Assembly: GCA_021772015.1 (NCBI GenBank)
Contig: JAETNS010000009.1
Location: 124,001 to 188,000, forward strand
Reading direction: 5' to 3'
Length of the DNA stretch: 64,000 nt
DNA from: Prevotellaceae bacterium
Lineage (GTDB): Bacteria; Bacteroidota; Bacteroidia; Bacteroidales; Muribaculaceae
Shown here piece after piece: positions 35,887-44,679 of the stretch. Under the pieces are notes generated by a model that made no database searches, had not been told where the DNA came from, and saw only the letters and a list, made by a program, of their open reading frames with translations. Numbering within the stretch: the first letter of the stretch is position 1; each line of letters opens with the position of its first letter. A program made the translations under genes and the position numbers.

Positions 35887-38211
35887 TTACCGCATCTTTA
35901 TGAACGCAGGAACCCAGGCCTTCACTGCAACAGAACCATTGACTGACCCGCCATTTATCAGGTCTTCGCCGGTTCCTCCTATCGATACATTCCGGTCTGT
36001 CTGCGAGAAAATGATGACAACTTTGTTACCGGTCTGCGCATCGGTCTTGGTTATGATCTCCAGACCTGTTTCCTGCTGACGGTCAACAGTTCCGCGCCAC
36101 AATGCGGGATTCTCACCACGCGCCTTGAAGACTTTGGCGACATAGTCATGCACCCGGCGTTCATTTGCGGTGAAGCTGTTGACATCAATCCGACCGGAAG
36201 TACGGGCCCAGTTGTCGGGATTCCCGTCACCACGCTTGTCTCCGATCTCATCGCCGTAATATGTGCAGGCAGGGCCGGAATAACAAGCCACAGCGGCATG
36301 CCGGGCCATGAGCTGTTCGGTGGCATTGTCAATGTCAACCGCGTCTCCGACTCTTGCCGTGTCATGATTGCTAAGGAAAATTGTGGGATTCACTCCCGCG
36401 TCGCTATAGCCGCGTCCGGCGGCATCGGTCGACAGGAACCATCCGATCGATCCCACGCCGCTCGACAAGTTCACAAGATTGTCTTTGCCATCGAAATCCA
36501 TCACACTCTTAAGACCATCCTGCCGTGTGACAGTGATATTGCCTGCGGAGGCCCAGTCCTCTCCTACCATGTAGCCCAGTGTGCCCCATTGTTCACCACG
36601 GTTTTTGCGTTCCTGACAGACAGCCTCTACTTCGAGACGCAAGTCATTCCAATAATTGTGACCGCCCTGATAAACCTGATAACATTGGTCAAGACGCCAT
36701 CCGTCTACACCACGGTTCATCCAGTATCTCAAAACTTCCTTGAAATAATCCAGAGATCCCGGATAGGAGATGTTACCCGAATCAGTCCCACGGATATTGG
36801 CCGATGTCTGGGTGTTTATGTATTTGCCATTCGGGGAAGGCTCATTCACACCACCATGATGGCCGAACACGCCGTCAAGTATGATATATATTCCTCGTTC
36901 ATGAGCTTTCTCCACCAGCTCGTCAAATTCAGCCTCGGTGCCGAATTTCGGATCAATCTTGAAATAATTGGTGCAGAAATAACCGGTTGCCTGGAGTTTC
37001 TCACCTCCCTGCCCGTTTGTCGAGTCGAATACAGGTGTCATCCATATCGCATTCATGCCAAGATCCTTGATATAATCCAAGGCGTTGATGATACCCCGCA
37101 GATTACCATTCTTGCGGTGTCCCGCAGGTCCCCACATGTCAGAGTAACCCGTCGCTCCACCTTCCCCATGCTGGAACGAGCCGACCATCACCTGATATAT
37201 CGACAATTCCCGCCAATCGCCGGTAAGAGTAATCTCCGGCTGCGAATCATCTCGGTTATAAATAGCCGAGAACGAAGTCTCACCTTCATCATTGGATGCC
37301 GTCACCGACAATGTGGCGCTCTCGCCATCATTGAGGTAGTCGGCGACATTGATTGAAGTCAACGAAGTTGTTGAAAGTGTCAGTTCACGGCCATTGAAAT
37401 TTCCAGACACAACGGTCGGATCGTTGGTGAAACTGATTGATATGGTAGTCTCTCCTCTCACGCGTCCTCCGGCAGGCGAAACAGAGATTGTCGGTTTCTG
37501 CGGGCCATCGGGATTCGATGCGTACCATTTATGGTCTGAAAGCTGGTACCATCCCTCACGTCCGGCGAAATCGAGTTTGATTCCCGGTTGCTGGTCGGCA
37601 GGGTAACGGGGAGATCCTCCGTCCGTGTTGAAAATCACCATTGCCTCCGTGTCCGCTTCATCCGGCAGCTCGTAACAATACCAAGAGCCGTTAAATGTCG
37701 ACATTGCCGTTCCGGGCCATGTACCGGCATGCTCCTGCGCCGAGTCGCCACTTCCCGAATAAACATACGCGCTCGGAGTCGAAGTCCATTCACTTGTGCC
37801 TTTGAAATAGATTGTCCTTGAGGCAGATACCGGAGAGATCCTTACCGAATATGTCTTTGACGCGCCACCACTCCTGACCATAAACGAGACGTTGTTATCC
37901 CCCTTGACAAGCTGGGCGATAAAGTGATTGGTTAAGGTCAAACCGTTGACAGTTATGTCAACGGTGGCATCTGATGCCACCGGGACTGCGGAAAAGGTCG
38001 CCAGAGTCGGGAATGAGTTTTCTGCCTCTACGACATAACTGACTGTCTGAGATGAGAATCCGTCAACGATATTTTCTCCGCCAACCCTGATATCAATTGT
38101 CGCTAACGAAGCGTCTCCGCTGTTGACAGCCGCGAATGATGTAGTCGCGCCACAAATAAAGAGTGCCGCGAAAAACGACTTCAATCTCTTACATGAATAC
38201 TTTATTTTCAT
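35887..38211 (-). CDS. Secreted GH13 alpha-amylase with N-terminal beta modules
   Basis: A 774-residue exported starch-degrading enzyme. Signal peptide about 1-27 (ending TTSFAA). A cadherin-like beta-sandwich follows (about 33-128), then a CBM26-like starch-binding module (about 133-235: RTIYFKGTSEW, GTWPGTAM, WYCYELP), a linker beta domain, and the GH13 barrel from about 335. Catalytic residues are Asp508 (GWRLDQCY), Glu551 (MVGEDW) and Asp617 (FLSNHDTAR). There is no C-terminal sorting domain. It lies 23 bp downstream of the GLUG gene and is probably co-transcribed. No SusC/D pair is nearby. Confidence 0.93.
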   Translation of the reverse strand: MKIKYSCKRLKSFFAALFICGATTSFAAVNSGDASLATIDIRVGGENIVDGFSSQTVSYVVEAENSFPTLATFSAVPVASDATVDITVNGLTLTNHFIAQLVKGDNNVSFMVRSGGASKTYSVRISPVSASRTIYFKGTSEWTSTPSAYVYSGSGDSAQEHAGTWPGTAMSTFNGSWYCYELPDEADTEAMVIFNTDGGSPRYPADQQPGIKLDFAGREGWYQLSDHKWYASNPDGPQKPTISVSPAGGRVRGETTISISFTNDPTVVSGNFNGRELTLSTTSLTSINVADYLNDGESATLSVTASNDEGETSFSAIYNRDDSQPEITLTGDWRELSIYQVMVGSFQHGEGGATGYSDMWGPAGHRKNGNLRGIINALDYIKDLGMNAIWMTPVFDSTNGQGGEKLQATGYFCTNYFKIDPKFGTEAEFDELVEKAHERGIYIILDGVFGHHGGVNEPSPNGKYINTQTSANIRGTDSGNISYPGSLDYFKEVLRYWMNRGVDGWRLDQCYQVYQGGHNYWNDLRLEVEAVCQERKNRGEQWGTLGYMVGEDWASAGNITVTRQDGLKSVMDFDGKDNLVNLSSGVGSIGWFLSTDAAGRGYSDAGVNPTIFLSNHDTARVGDAVDIDNATEQLMARHAAVACYSGPACTYYGDEIGDKRGDGNPDNWARTSGRIDVNSFTANERRVHDYVAKVFKARGENPALWRGTVDRQQETGLEIITKTDAQTGNKVVIIFSQTDRNVSIGGTGEDLINGGSVNGSVAVKAWVPAFIKMR

Positions 38212-38234
38212 CGTTGTTAGGTGTTAGGTTTAGG

Positions 38235-39863
38235 TCATTTCTTGATAACTTTGAAAACTGCCGGACAAGTTCCGTTCCTGTCCACACGCAATATGTAAGT
38301 TCCCGCCGCAAGCCCTGAAAGATCCAATGTCAGCTCATTCATGCCGGATCCCTCAAGGGATGTCAAAATGCCTCCTCCAAGATTAAAGACCGAACAAGAT
38401 TTTATTGCCACAGGCGAGCTTACATATAATATTCCTTCAGTCGGATTAGGAGCTACGGAAACCATGATATCTCCCGAATTGAACACCTCCTCGACCGATG
38501 ACACGGTGTTAAAGAATTCAGTAGGAAATATCACCGGCTGATCATCCCCGAAAGATCTCAATACAGGACCTTGATTCGGGACTGACGAACGGGCTGCGAC
38601 AGTCTTCCAGTCCCATACATTGTCGAAATCCCAACCGGACAATTCCTTATAACTCTGCTTGACAACAAGTTCATTGGAGACTTTGAGAACCGCGTGATCT
38701 CCATGCTCAGTCCAAGCGTCATGTCCCGCTGGTATCAGGTCCCAGGAATAATTGCCTTGGGATACGTTGCGGCTATTGTTGTTGCCTCCGAAACGGGCAG
38801 AGAAATTGTTGTGGGATGTGATCTTTGAGTTGACCGAGACAGAGCCGGATACCTTGCCGTAATTCGCGCCGACAAGCCCACCGACATAATCCAGACCGGC
38901 AACTTCCCCTGAAGCGACAGTATTGGTTATTGTGCCTGTGTTTTTACCGACAAGCCCACCGACAGCATAATCATTGACGGCGGTGACATCGGCGACTGAA
39001 TAACTGTCAACGATCTTGCCGCCGTTTTCTCCCACAAGTCCTCCGACACAGATCGATGTTGCAGAAACATTTCCTGCAGAATAGCAGCGCGAAATAGTCC
39101 CGCCGTTCTTACCTGCAAGGATTCCCGTACAGGTCGTACCGTTGACCGTAGCGTCGATAACCGCGAGGTCGTTAATTTCCGCCCCCTCTGCCAGGATTCC
39201 AAACAATCCGGTTCCATTTCCGATTACAGAACCTGTCAGGTCCAGATTCTTGATTGATTTTCCATTCCCGTCAAATTTCCCTTTGAAGGGATTGGAACTG
39301 TTTCCTATAGGAGCCGTTATTCCTGCTGCAGTTATATCAGCCTCCAGGCGGAAAGATGCGCTCCAGTCAATTGTTGATGTTGAGAGTAGCTTAAGATCTT
39401 CAGTTGTCGAGAGTAGATAAGGATCAGAGTCTGTCCCCTCGCCACCGGAATACTTCTGTATCGGAGCCTGCACGACTTCTATCGACAAATCCTCAGTCTG
39501 AGCTCCTGTCGGACTCTTGGCAATGAAGTTCATCTTGGTCAACTTCGCCAGCTGTGCATCCGTCAGATTGTAAAACGACTTGATATCCTCTACCCGATAG
39601 GTGTAAACCCCGTTTGAGCCTGACATGCGGTATTGGGCCACATTCGTATTGCCCCAAGATGCTGCCTCCTTAGAAGATCCTTCTATTATTGTCCAGGAAT
39701 AGACATAAACCTCGCTGCCGAAATCGGAAGTGTTGACCGTGACCGTCACGGGTCTGTTCACCACCGCCGGTGACGGATCCGAGGTGATTGTCGCTTGGTC
39801 ACCGGCAGCCCACGAAGATTGGGCGGCACATGCCGCGACAACCCATAAACATATTTTCCTCAT
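38235..39863 (-). CDS. Secreted GLUG-repeat protein with type A type IX secretion sorting domain
   Basis: A 542-residue exported protein. The start at 39863 gives MRKICLWVVAACAAQSSWAA as signal peptide. An N-terminal domain (about 20-130) resembles those before Bacteroidetes starch-binding modules (TITSDPSPAVVNRPVTVTV). The middle carries repeated GLUG units with a period of about 24-28 residues (VGGLVGENGGKI, VGGLVGKNTGTI, VGGLVGANYGKV). The C-terminus (about 470-542) is a type A sorting domain: VAPNPTEGILYV, LSGLAAGTYILRV and a KVIKK end. Its operon with a GH13 amylase suggests a starch-related adhesin or binding role, which is inference. Confidence 0.85.
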   Translation of the reverse strand: MRKICLWVVAACAAQSSWAAGDQATITSDPSPAVVNRPVTVTVNTSDFGSEVYVYSWTIIEGSSKEAASWGNTNVAQYRMSGSNGVYTYRVEDIKSFYNLTDAQLAKLTKMNFIAKSPTGAQTEDLSIEVVQAPIQKYSGGEGTDSDPYLLSTTEDLKLLSTSTIDWSASFRLEADITAAGITAPIGNSSNPFKGKFDGNGKSIKNLDLTGSVIGNGTGLFGILAEGAEINDLAVIDATVNGTTCTGILAGKNGGTISRCYSAGNVSATSICVGGLVGENGGKIVDSYSVADVTAVNDYAVGGLVGKNTGTITNTVASGEVAGLDYVGGLVGANYGKVSGSVSVNSKITSHNNFSARFGGNNNSRNVSQGNYSWDLIPAGHDAWTEHGDHAVLKVSNELVVKQSYKELSGWDFDNVWDWKTVAARSSVPNQGPVLRSFGDDQPVIFPTEFFNTVSSVEEVFNSGDIMVSVAPNPTEGILYVSSPVAIKSCSVFNLGGGILTSLEGSGMNELTLDLSGLAAGTYILRVDRNGTCPAVFKVIKK

Positions 39864-39954
39864 GCTGAAATTTGATGAATGAAATGTAAGTAAAAAAGCA
39901 TCCACGCATTAACGTATGCTCTTTCTGACGATTGTCGTCAAAGAAAAATCAATG

Positions 39955-39962
39955 CAAATTTA
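39955..39962 (-). promoter_or_regulatory. -7 box for the GLUG/amylase unit
   Basis: TAAATTTG on the minus strand, giving a leader of about 85 nt. The -33 element is poorly placed. Confidence 0.4.
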
Positions 39963-39999
39963 CAACATTTTTTCAACAAATTACCGCTATAAAGACATG

Positions 40000-40710
40000 T
40001 TATTGAGCAGTTTTCCCCTCCAATGGCTTTTTGGGCACATTCGGAGACTCAACATCCTCCACCTTAGCCGGAGATTCGTCAGTGAGGGGAGTAAACCATG
40101 CCGGCATACTGACCACCAGGCGGTACAGATTGCATCCCAGGTAATTTCCAACAACCGTCGGAAGATAAGCGGCCAACAGGTTCCAGCCGTGAGCCATAAG
40201 GAATTCCCGACCGCAGGATGCATAATAATATGAGTCGGCGACACAATGGGGGAAACCGCAGATTATGAAAGCCGGGACCCCGAACAGAAGCGGCAACCAG
40301 TTGTTTTTCATGCCGGCCCCCCTGACTGCGGCAGTCATTATGAATCCACATGGAATAGAGAGCAGGCCACACATCCACGGTCCTTTTGACAGCCTTGTCG
40401 TGATTATCGCTTGCGACGCTTCAGAGATCTCAGGCGTGCAAGTCAATGCCGACAAGATGAAACACCCGGCAAGATTGAGCAGCAGCATCAGCCCCAAAAG
40501 GGAATATTCACCACCCTTACGGCTCCATACATGCTGTGCTTGCCCGGTAAACAATGGCAACTTCATAGCCACGACAACTATAAGCCCGAACGCGAACATA
40601 GCCGCGCCAAGCACACCTCCTACTTTTAGATAGACCGTGGCGGCGATACCGATGGCTCCCCCCGCCATCAATGCCCCACTGAAAAACTTGACCGCGTTTT
40701 CTTTACTCAT
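40000..40710 (-). CDS. Formate/nitrite transporter family channel
   Basis: A pentameric FNT channel for small monovalent anions such as formate or nitrite. The 236-residue protein starts at the ATG at 40710 (MSKENAVKFFSGALMAGGAI). The open frame runs 305 codons further upstream, but that region is antisense to the GH53 gene. Six membrane segments are visible. The gating histidine H155 lies in CGFPHCVADSYYY, matching the FocA central His. The C-terminal tail (about 205-236) is polar and Pro/Lys-rich. No formate-metabolism gene is adjacent, so the substrate is open. Confidence 0.9.
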   Translation of the reverse strand: MSKENAVKFFSGALMAGGAIGIAATVYLKVGGVLGAAMFAFGLIVVVAMKLPLFTGQAQHVWSRKGGEYSLLGLMLLLNLAGCFILSALTCTPEISEASQAIITTRLSKGPWMCGLLSIPCGFIMTAAVRGAGMKNNWLPLLFGVPAFIICGFPHCVADSYYYASCGREFLMAHGWNLLAAYLPTVVGNYLGCNLYRLVVSMPAWFTPLTDESPAKVEDVESPNVPKKPLEGKTAQ

Positions 40711-40760
40711 GAAATGGTGGAATTCTGTACGTAAGTCTAAATTTGATTGGTTTCGCCCCG

Positions 40761-40788
40761 CAAATTTACGGATTTTTCCGTAGATTTG
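40761..40788. promoter_or_regulatory. Overlapping divergent -7 boxes, FNT channel and GH53 gene
   Basis: Minus strand TAAATTTG (40768 to 40761) faces the channel gene. Plus strand TAGATTTG (40781-40788) faces the GH53 gene, 25 bp before its start. The -33 elements are weak, but the two boxes are back to back in a 102-bp divergent spacer. Confidence 0.45.
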
Positions 40789-40812
40789 CACAATACTTAC
40801 CTTTTCACTACC

Positions 40813-41901
40813 ATGAAAACAATGAAGATCATAACACGTGGCGTTATCTTCGCCGCCATAATGGCAGGCATATCCGGCCCGGCAGAGGCAAAGAAACCCG
40901 GCGAACTCTGGCTTGGTGCCGATATCAGCGGAACAACCCACGACGAGGCCCGTGGAGTCTACTCCACGGACACACTTGGCAATCAGACTGAAAACACTCG
41001 TCTGATGAAAGATTATGGAATGAATGCCGTGAGACTGCGTGTATGGGTTAATCCCCATGGAGGGTGGAGCGGAAAAGAGGATGTCCTTGAGATGGCTCGT
41101 AGAGCCAAAGCACTCGGCATGGAGATCATGATCGACTTCCATTATTCCGACTGGTGGGCTGATCCCGAGAAACAGAATATCCCAGCCTCCTGGAAAGACT
41201 ACAATCTCGAGGAGATGAAAACTGCCTTGGCTGACCATACAGCCACGACTCTCCAATACCTGAAAGACAACGGTATAGATGTAAAATGGGTTCAGGTCGG
41301 AAACGAGACACGCAACGGATTCCTCTGGCCGATCGGGAAAATAGATGTAGATGACATGTCTAACATCGCCAACTATGCCGCACTCACCACCGCCGGTTAC
41401 GACGCGGTCAAGAGCGTATATCCCCAAGCAGAAGTCATAGTCCATATCGACAACGGTTTCGACAACCCGACCTATGAGACCATATTCGACGGATTGAAGG
41501 AAAATGGCGGCAAGTGGGATATTATCGGCATGAGCGTCTATCCTTACTGGGCGATCAAATACAACCACGAGCCGGACGCGGCATCCACTCTGCGCGACGC
41601 GATCACAAACATCCGCAAATTGCATGCCCGTTACGGATGCGACGTGATGATAGTCGAGACCGGCGTAGACTCATCAAGGCCTGAAGAAGGCCTGGAGTTC
41701 ATGAACTCGCTATTCGACGCGGTGATCAACGATGCCGACGGAGCCTGCACCGGCGTATTCTACTGGGCACCAGAATCATTCCAGACAGAATGTCCTGACG
41801 GCACCCGTGAGGGGTACGCTCTCGGAGCCTTCCGCAACCGCCGTCCGACCGCCATACTCGACTCTTATCCCCGCGCGGCCCGTCTTATGCAGAAGGATTG
41901 A
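40813..41901 (+). CDS. GH53 arabinogalactan endo-beta-1,4-galactanase
   Basis: Hydrolyses beta-1,4-galactan side chains of pectin. The 362-residue protein starts at 40813, giving signal peptide MKTMKIITRGVIFAAIMAG ending PAEA. Family motifs are LGADISGTTHDEA, VRLRVWVNP, IDFHYSDWWADPEKQ, the acid/base Glu in WVQVGNETRNGFLWP and the nucleophile Glu in IVETGVD. It is a single-domain enzyme. It is not linked to a SusC/D system in this window. Periplasmic or surface placement cannot be decided. Confidence 0.93.
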   Translation: MKTMKIITRGVIFAAIMAGISGPAEAKKPGELWLGADISGTTHDEARGVYSTDTLGNQTENTRLMKDYGMNAVRLRVWVNPHGGWSGKEDVLEMARRAKALGMEIMIDFHYSDWWADPEKQNIPASWKDYNLEEMKTALADHTATTLQYLKDNGIDVKWVQVGNETRNGFLWPIGKIDVDDMSNIANYAALTTAGYDAVKSVYPQAEVIVHIDNGFDNPTYETIFDGLKENGGKWDIIGMSVYPYWAIKYNHEPDAASTLRDAITNIRKLHARYGCDVMIVETGVDSSRPEEGLEFMNSLFDAVINDADGACTGVFYWAPESFQTECPDGTREGYALGAFRNRRPTAILDSYPRAARLMQKD

Positions 41902-41909
41902 TGATTTAT

Positions 41910-41940
41910 TTGCTCGGGAGGAATTTTTTTCGTAACTTTG
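41910..41940 (+). promoter_or_regulatory. Promoter of rplY
   Basis: TTG (41910-41912) and TAACTTTG (41933-41940) at a 20-bp spacing. The message would start at about 41945 with a leader of about 115 nt. Confidence 0.8.
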
Positions 41941-41941
41941 C

Positions 41942-42017
41942 GGCGGTTTTCGTGAGGGTACGGCCTCGCGCCCGCCGGAAGCCCCGCCTAAAACGCGGAA
42001 ATCCCTGTGTGATGGGA
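41942..42017 (+). promoter_or_regulatory. GC-rich structured leader of rplY
   Basis: The first hairpin is GGCGG-tttt-CGTGAGG-loop-CCTCGCG-c-CCGCC (41942-41976). The outer left arm may be trimmed by the transcription start. Two small hairpins follow: CCGC...GCGG (41984-41998) and TCCC...GGGA (42002-42017). No T-run follows, so it is not a terminator. An L25-binding autoregulatory leader is possible but not established in this group. Confidence 0.5.
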
Positions 42018-42058
42018 AATTATTAACTTAATTTTGAGTAACACAAAAACTCATTCAA

Positions 42059-42721
42059 ATGAAGACCTACGAACTTAAAGCAACTCCCCGCGTGGAGCTG
42101 GGCAAGAGGGCCGCAAAGCTTCTCCGTGCTGAAGGCAAAATCCCCGTTGTCCTCAACGGTGGTGAGATCGTTGAACTCCCCTTCAAGGGGACTCTCAAGG
42201 AGGGACAGAAACTCGTCGAGATCGAGAATGGCCGTGGCATAATCACCACCGACCTCGTCGTCACCAACGATGCCGTGCGCAAGCTCATCTACACCCCTGA
42301 CATTTTCGCAATCGACCTCGATGTCAACGGAGAGAAGAAGCATGCCGTGCTCCGCGAAGTGCAGTTCCACCCGGTGAAAGACAACATCCTCCACATCGAC
42401 CTTCTTGAAGTGAAAGAAGACAAGCCTGTGGTTATGTCTGTCCCCGTCAAGCTTGAAGGCCACGCTGAAGGTGTGAAGGCCGGTGGTAAGCTGACCCTCT
42501 CGATGAAGAAAATCAAAGTACGCGCTCCTTATACCGCAATCCCCGAACGTCTTGTCATCAACGTCGACCATCTCGGCCTGGGCAAGACCCTGCAGGTTGG
42601 CGAGCTCCACTTTGAAGGTCTCGACATGGTCACTCCGAAGGAAGCCGTTGTATGCGCAGTCCAGCTGACCCGCGCCGCCCGTGGTGCAGCCGCAGCCGAA
42701 GCAGCCGCAGCCAAGAAGTAA
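42059..42721 (+). CDS. rplY: 50S ribosomal protein L25 / general stress protein Ctc
   Basis: Binds 5S rRNA in the large subunit. The 220-residue protein is the long two-domain Ctc form. The N-terminal L25 domain (about 1-95: ATPRVELGKRAAKLLRAEGK, PVVLNGG) is followed by the TL5-type beta domain (about 96-190). The last 20 residues are an Ala/Lys-rich tail (RAARGAAAAEAAAAKK), likely unstructured. It is the first gene of a translation cluster with pth and hsp15. Confidence 0.95.
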   Translation: MKTYELKATPRVELGKRAAKLLRAEGKIPVVLNGGEIVELPFKGTLKEGQKLVEIENGRGIITTDLVVTNDAVRKLIYTPDIFAIDLDVNGEKKHAVLREVQFHPVKDNILHIDLLEVKEDKPVVMSVPVKLEGHAEGVKAGGKLTLSMKKIKVRAPYTAIPERLVINVDHLGLGKTLQVGELHFEGLDMVTPKEAVVCAVQLTRAARGAAAAEAAAAKK

Positions 42722-42741
42722 CCACTCGCTTAAAACCTACC

Positions 42742-42795
42742 GAGAGGATGCCCCTCCCGACGCTTCACGCGCCGGCAGGCATCCTCTCTGATTTT
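42742..42795 (+). terminator. Hairpin after rplY
   Basis: GAGAGGATGCC (42742-42752) pairs with GGCATCCTCTC (42778-42788), followed by TGATTTT. The 25-nt apical region can fold further. It lies 20 bp after rplY and ends 18 bp before pth, so it may attenuate rather than fully stop transcription. Confidence 0.6.
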
Positions 42796-42812
42796 AACAG
42801 TTTCATCCAACA

Positions 42813-43376
42813 ATGAAATACCTGATAGTCGGCCTGGGCAACATCGGGCCTGAATATGTGGGGACGCGCCACAATATCGGCTTCCGAATGGCCGATGCGT
42901 TGGCCGAGAGCCTGAATCTTGGATTCTCTACCGAACGTTACGGCGACATTGCCCGCGGGAGACTGAAAAACAAGCAGATCGTCATCCTCAAACCTTCCAC
43001 TTACATGAACCTTTCCGGCAACGCTGTCCGCTACTGGAAAGAGAAAGAGAAAATCGAGAATGACCACATACTGGTGCTCGTCGACGACATAGCGTTGCCC
43101 TTCGGCGCGATCAGAATCAAGCCATCCGGTAGCGATGCAGGCCACAACGGGCTTAAGAACATCGCCCAGATGCTTGCCTCCCAGGCATATCCGCGTCTTC
43201 GTTTCGGTGTAGGCAACGATTTTCCGAGAGGATGCCAGATAGACTATGTGCTGGGGCATTTCACACTTGACCAACGTCAGCAGCTTCCTGTAAGAGTAGA
43301 CACTGCCGTAGATGCAATAAAGACATTCGTGCTGGCCGGATTACAGACTGCGATGTGTGACTTCAACAACAAATAA
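42813..43376 (+). CDS. pth: Peptidyl-tRNA hydrolase
   Basis: Releases tRNA from peptidyl-tRNA that drops off the ribosome. Motifs are [19 protein letters not shown] (catalytic His), [12 protein letters not shown] (Asn), [20 protein letters not shown] (Asp) and GHNGLKNI. Length (187) is normal. It lies 11 bp before the Hsp15 gene. Confidence 0.96.
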   Translation: MKYLIVGLGNIGPEYVGTRHNIGFRMADALAESLNLGFSTERYGDIARGRLKNKQIVILKPSTYMNLSGNAVRYWKEKEKIENDHILVLVDDIALPFGAIRIKPSGSDAGHNGLKNIAQMLASQAYPRLRFGVGNDFPRGCQIDYVLGHFTLDQRQQLPVRVDTAVDAIKTFVLAGLQTAMCDFNNK

Positions 43377-43387
43377 CCGACATCGAT

Positions 43388-43858
43388 ATGAAAAGCGAAG
43401 TCAGAATCGACAAATGGCTTTGGGCCATGAGGATTTTCAAGACCCGTACAGTCGCCACCGACTCATGCAAGAAAGGACGCGTCGCAATCTCCACCCCGGC
43501 CGGTGAGGTGATAGCCAAGCCGTCACGCATGATCCATGTCGGCGATGTAATCCTTGTCAGGAAACCGCCTGTAACCTACTCGTTTAAGGTGCTGGCATTG
43601 ACTGAAAACCGGCTCGGAGCGAAACTCGTGCCGGAGTACATGGAGAATGTGACCCCAAAAGAGCAATACGACCTTCTCGACGTGATACGCATCTCCGGGT
43701 TCATCGACCGCCGGAAGGGGCTTGGCCGTCCGACCAAACGCGAGGGCCGCGAGCTTGCCCGTTTCACGGATGACATCTACACCGGCCCGTCATCACAGCC
43801 TTGGCAAACGGAGGACGGCTGGGATTTCGATTTTGACGAAAACGATTTTGAGGACTGA
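43388..43858 (+). CDS. hslR: Hsp15-type S4 domain RNA-binding protein
   Basis: A heat-shock-type factor that, in E. coli, recycles stalled 50S subunits carrying nascent chains. The N-terminal S4 domain is clear: RIDKWLWAMRIFKTRTVATD, CKKGRVAI, and VGDVILVRKPP. A conserved basic middle (RRKGLGRPTKREGRELARF) and a very acidic C-terminus (DGWDFDFDENDFED) complete the 156 residues. It is followed 3 bp later by the pseudouridine synthase gene. Confidence 0.9.
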   Translation: MKSEVRIDKWLWAMRIFKTRTVATDSCKKGRVAISTPAGEVIAKPSRMIHVGDVILVRKPPVTYSFKVLALTENRLGAKLVPEYMENVTPKEQYDLLDVIRISGFIDRRKGLGRPTKREGRELARFTDDIYTGPSSQPWQTEDGWDFDFDENDFED

Positions 43859-43861
43859 AAG

Positions 43862-44557
43862 ATGGAAGTGATCTACGACGACAACCACCTGATAGTGGTC
43901 AATAAAGCACCGGGAGAGATCGTCCAGGGAGACAAGACCGGCGACGAGCCTTTGGTCGAGACCCTTAAACGATGGATAAAGGAAAAATATGCCAAACCCG
44001 GGAATGTCTTCTGTGGAGTGGTCCACCGCCTTGACCGCCCGGTCGGCGGCCTGGTGGTTTTCGCCAAAACCTCCAAAGCCCTCTCTCGCCTGAACGAGAT
44101 GTTCCGCGACGGGAAAGTCCACAAAACCTATTGGGCATTGTCACGCAACCTGCCCCCTGCGCCGGATGGGGAACTGAAAGGTTATATAAAGACCATCGAA
44201 AAGACCAACAAGTCGCTCTATTCCCTGACCTCGAAAGATGGCTACAAAGAAGCGCGGCTCCGTTACCGACTGCTCGGCTCGATGGACCGCTACCATCTGA
44301 TTGAAGTGGAACTGCTTACAGGCCGCAAGCACCAGATCCGTGTGCAGCTCGCGTCAATAGGCTGTCCGATAAAAGGAGATCTCAAATATGGTGACAAACG
44401 GTCAAACCCCGACGGTTCAATCTCCCTGATCGCCCGACACATAGAGTTCGTCCATCCCGTCAGCAAAGAGAAGATCTCCCTTAACGCCCCCCTCCCTGAC
44501 GATCCCCTCTGGCAAGCCGCCGGCGAAGTCGCATCAGCAGTTATATCAGCCCATTAA
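43862..44557 (+). CDS. RluA family pseudouridine synthase
   Basis: Isomerises uridine to pseudouridine in rRNA or tRNA. The 231-residue protein has no S4 domain. The catalytic Asp lies in VHRLDRPVGGLVVFAKT; LLTGRKHQIRVQLASIGCPIKGD and LIARHIEFVHPV complete the active site. A Bacteroidetes single-domain RluA paralogue with unknown target position. The preceding S4 protein gene lies 3 bp upstream, so the two may be coupled. A 9-bp repeat array begins at its stop codon. Confidence 0.93.
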   Translation: MEVIYDDNHLIVVNKAPGEIVQGDKTGDEPLVETLKRWIKEKYAKPGNVFCGVVHRLDRPVGGLVVFAKTSKALSRLNEMFRDGKVHKTYWALSRNLPPAPDGELKGYIKTIEKTNKSLYSLTSKDGYKEARLRYRLLGSMDRYHLIEVELLTGRKHQIRVQLASIGCPIKGDLKYGDKRSNPDGSISLIARHIEFVHPVSKEKISLNAPLPDDPLWQAAGEVASAVISAH

Positions 44558-44668
44558 AGACTTTAAGCTCCCATAGGTATTAAAGACCTTAACGACTTTA
44601 AGGACCTTAAAGGCCTTAAGAACTTTAAAGACTTTATAGTCCTTACAACCCTTAAAAGCCCTAAACTT
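44553..44668 (+). repeat. 9-bp tandem repeat array, consensus yTTAAaGaC
   Basis: At least nine consecutive 9-bp units run without phase slip from 44579 to 44659: attaaagac, cttaacgac, tttaaggac, cttaaaggc, cttaagaac, tttaaagac, tttatagtc, cttacaacc, cttaaaagc. Two further units lie at 44553 and 44562, separated by an 8-bp slip. The unit is a multiple of three, so it reads as Leu/Phe-Lys-Asp repeats in the frame of the upstream gene, after two stops. The fmt start follows at 44680. Confidence 0.85.
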
Positions 44669-44679
44669 CCATCCCAGCC

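Noticed and set aside
36148-37356. 402-codon frame on the plus strand
   Set aside because: It is antisense to the GH13 amylase catalytic domain, with no recognisable domain; a shadow of codon use.
35887-39863. Polysaccharide utilisation locus
   Set aside because: There is a GH13 amylase and a surface protein, but no SusC/SusD pair or regulator; only a two-gene unit is supported.
40711-41625. Long upstream extension of the formate/nitrite channel frame (about 305 codons)
   Set aside because: It is antisense to the GH53 gene, has no family similarity, and the real channel start at 40710 has a standard opening.
44553-44668. CRISPR array
   Set aside because: The 9-bp units have no unique spacers and there are no cas genes.
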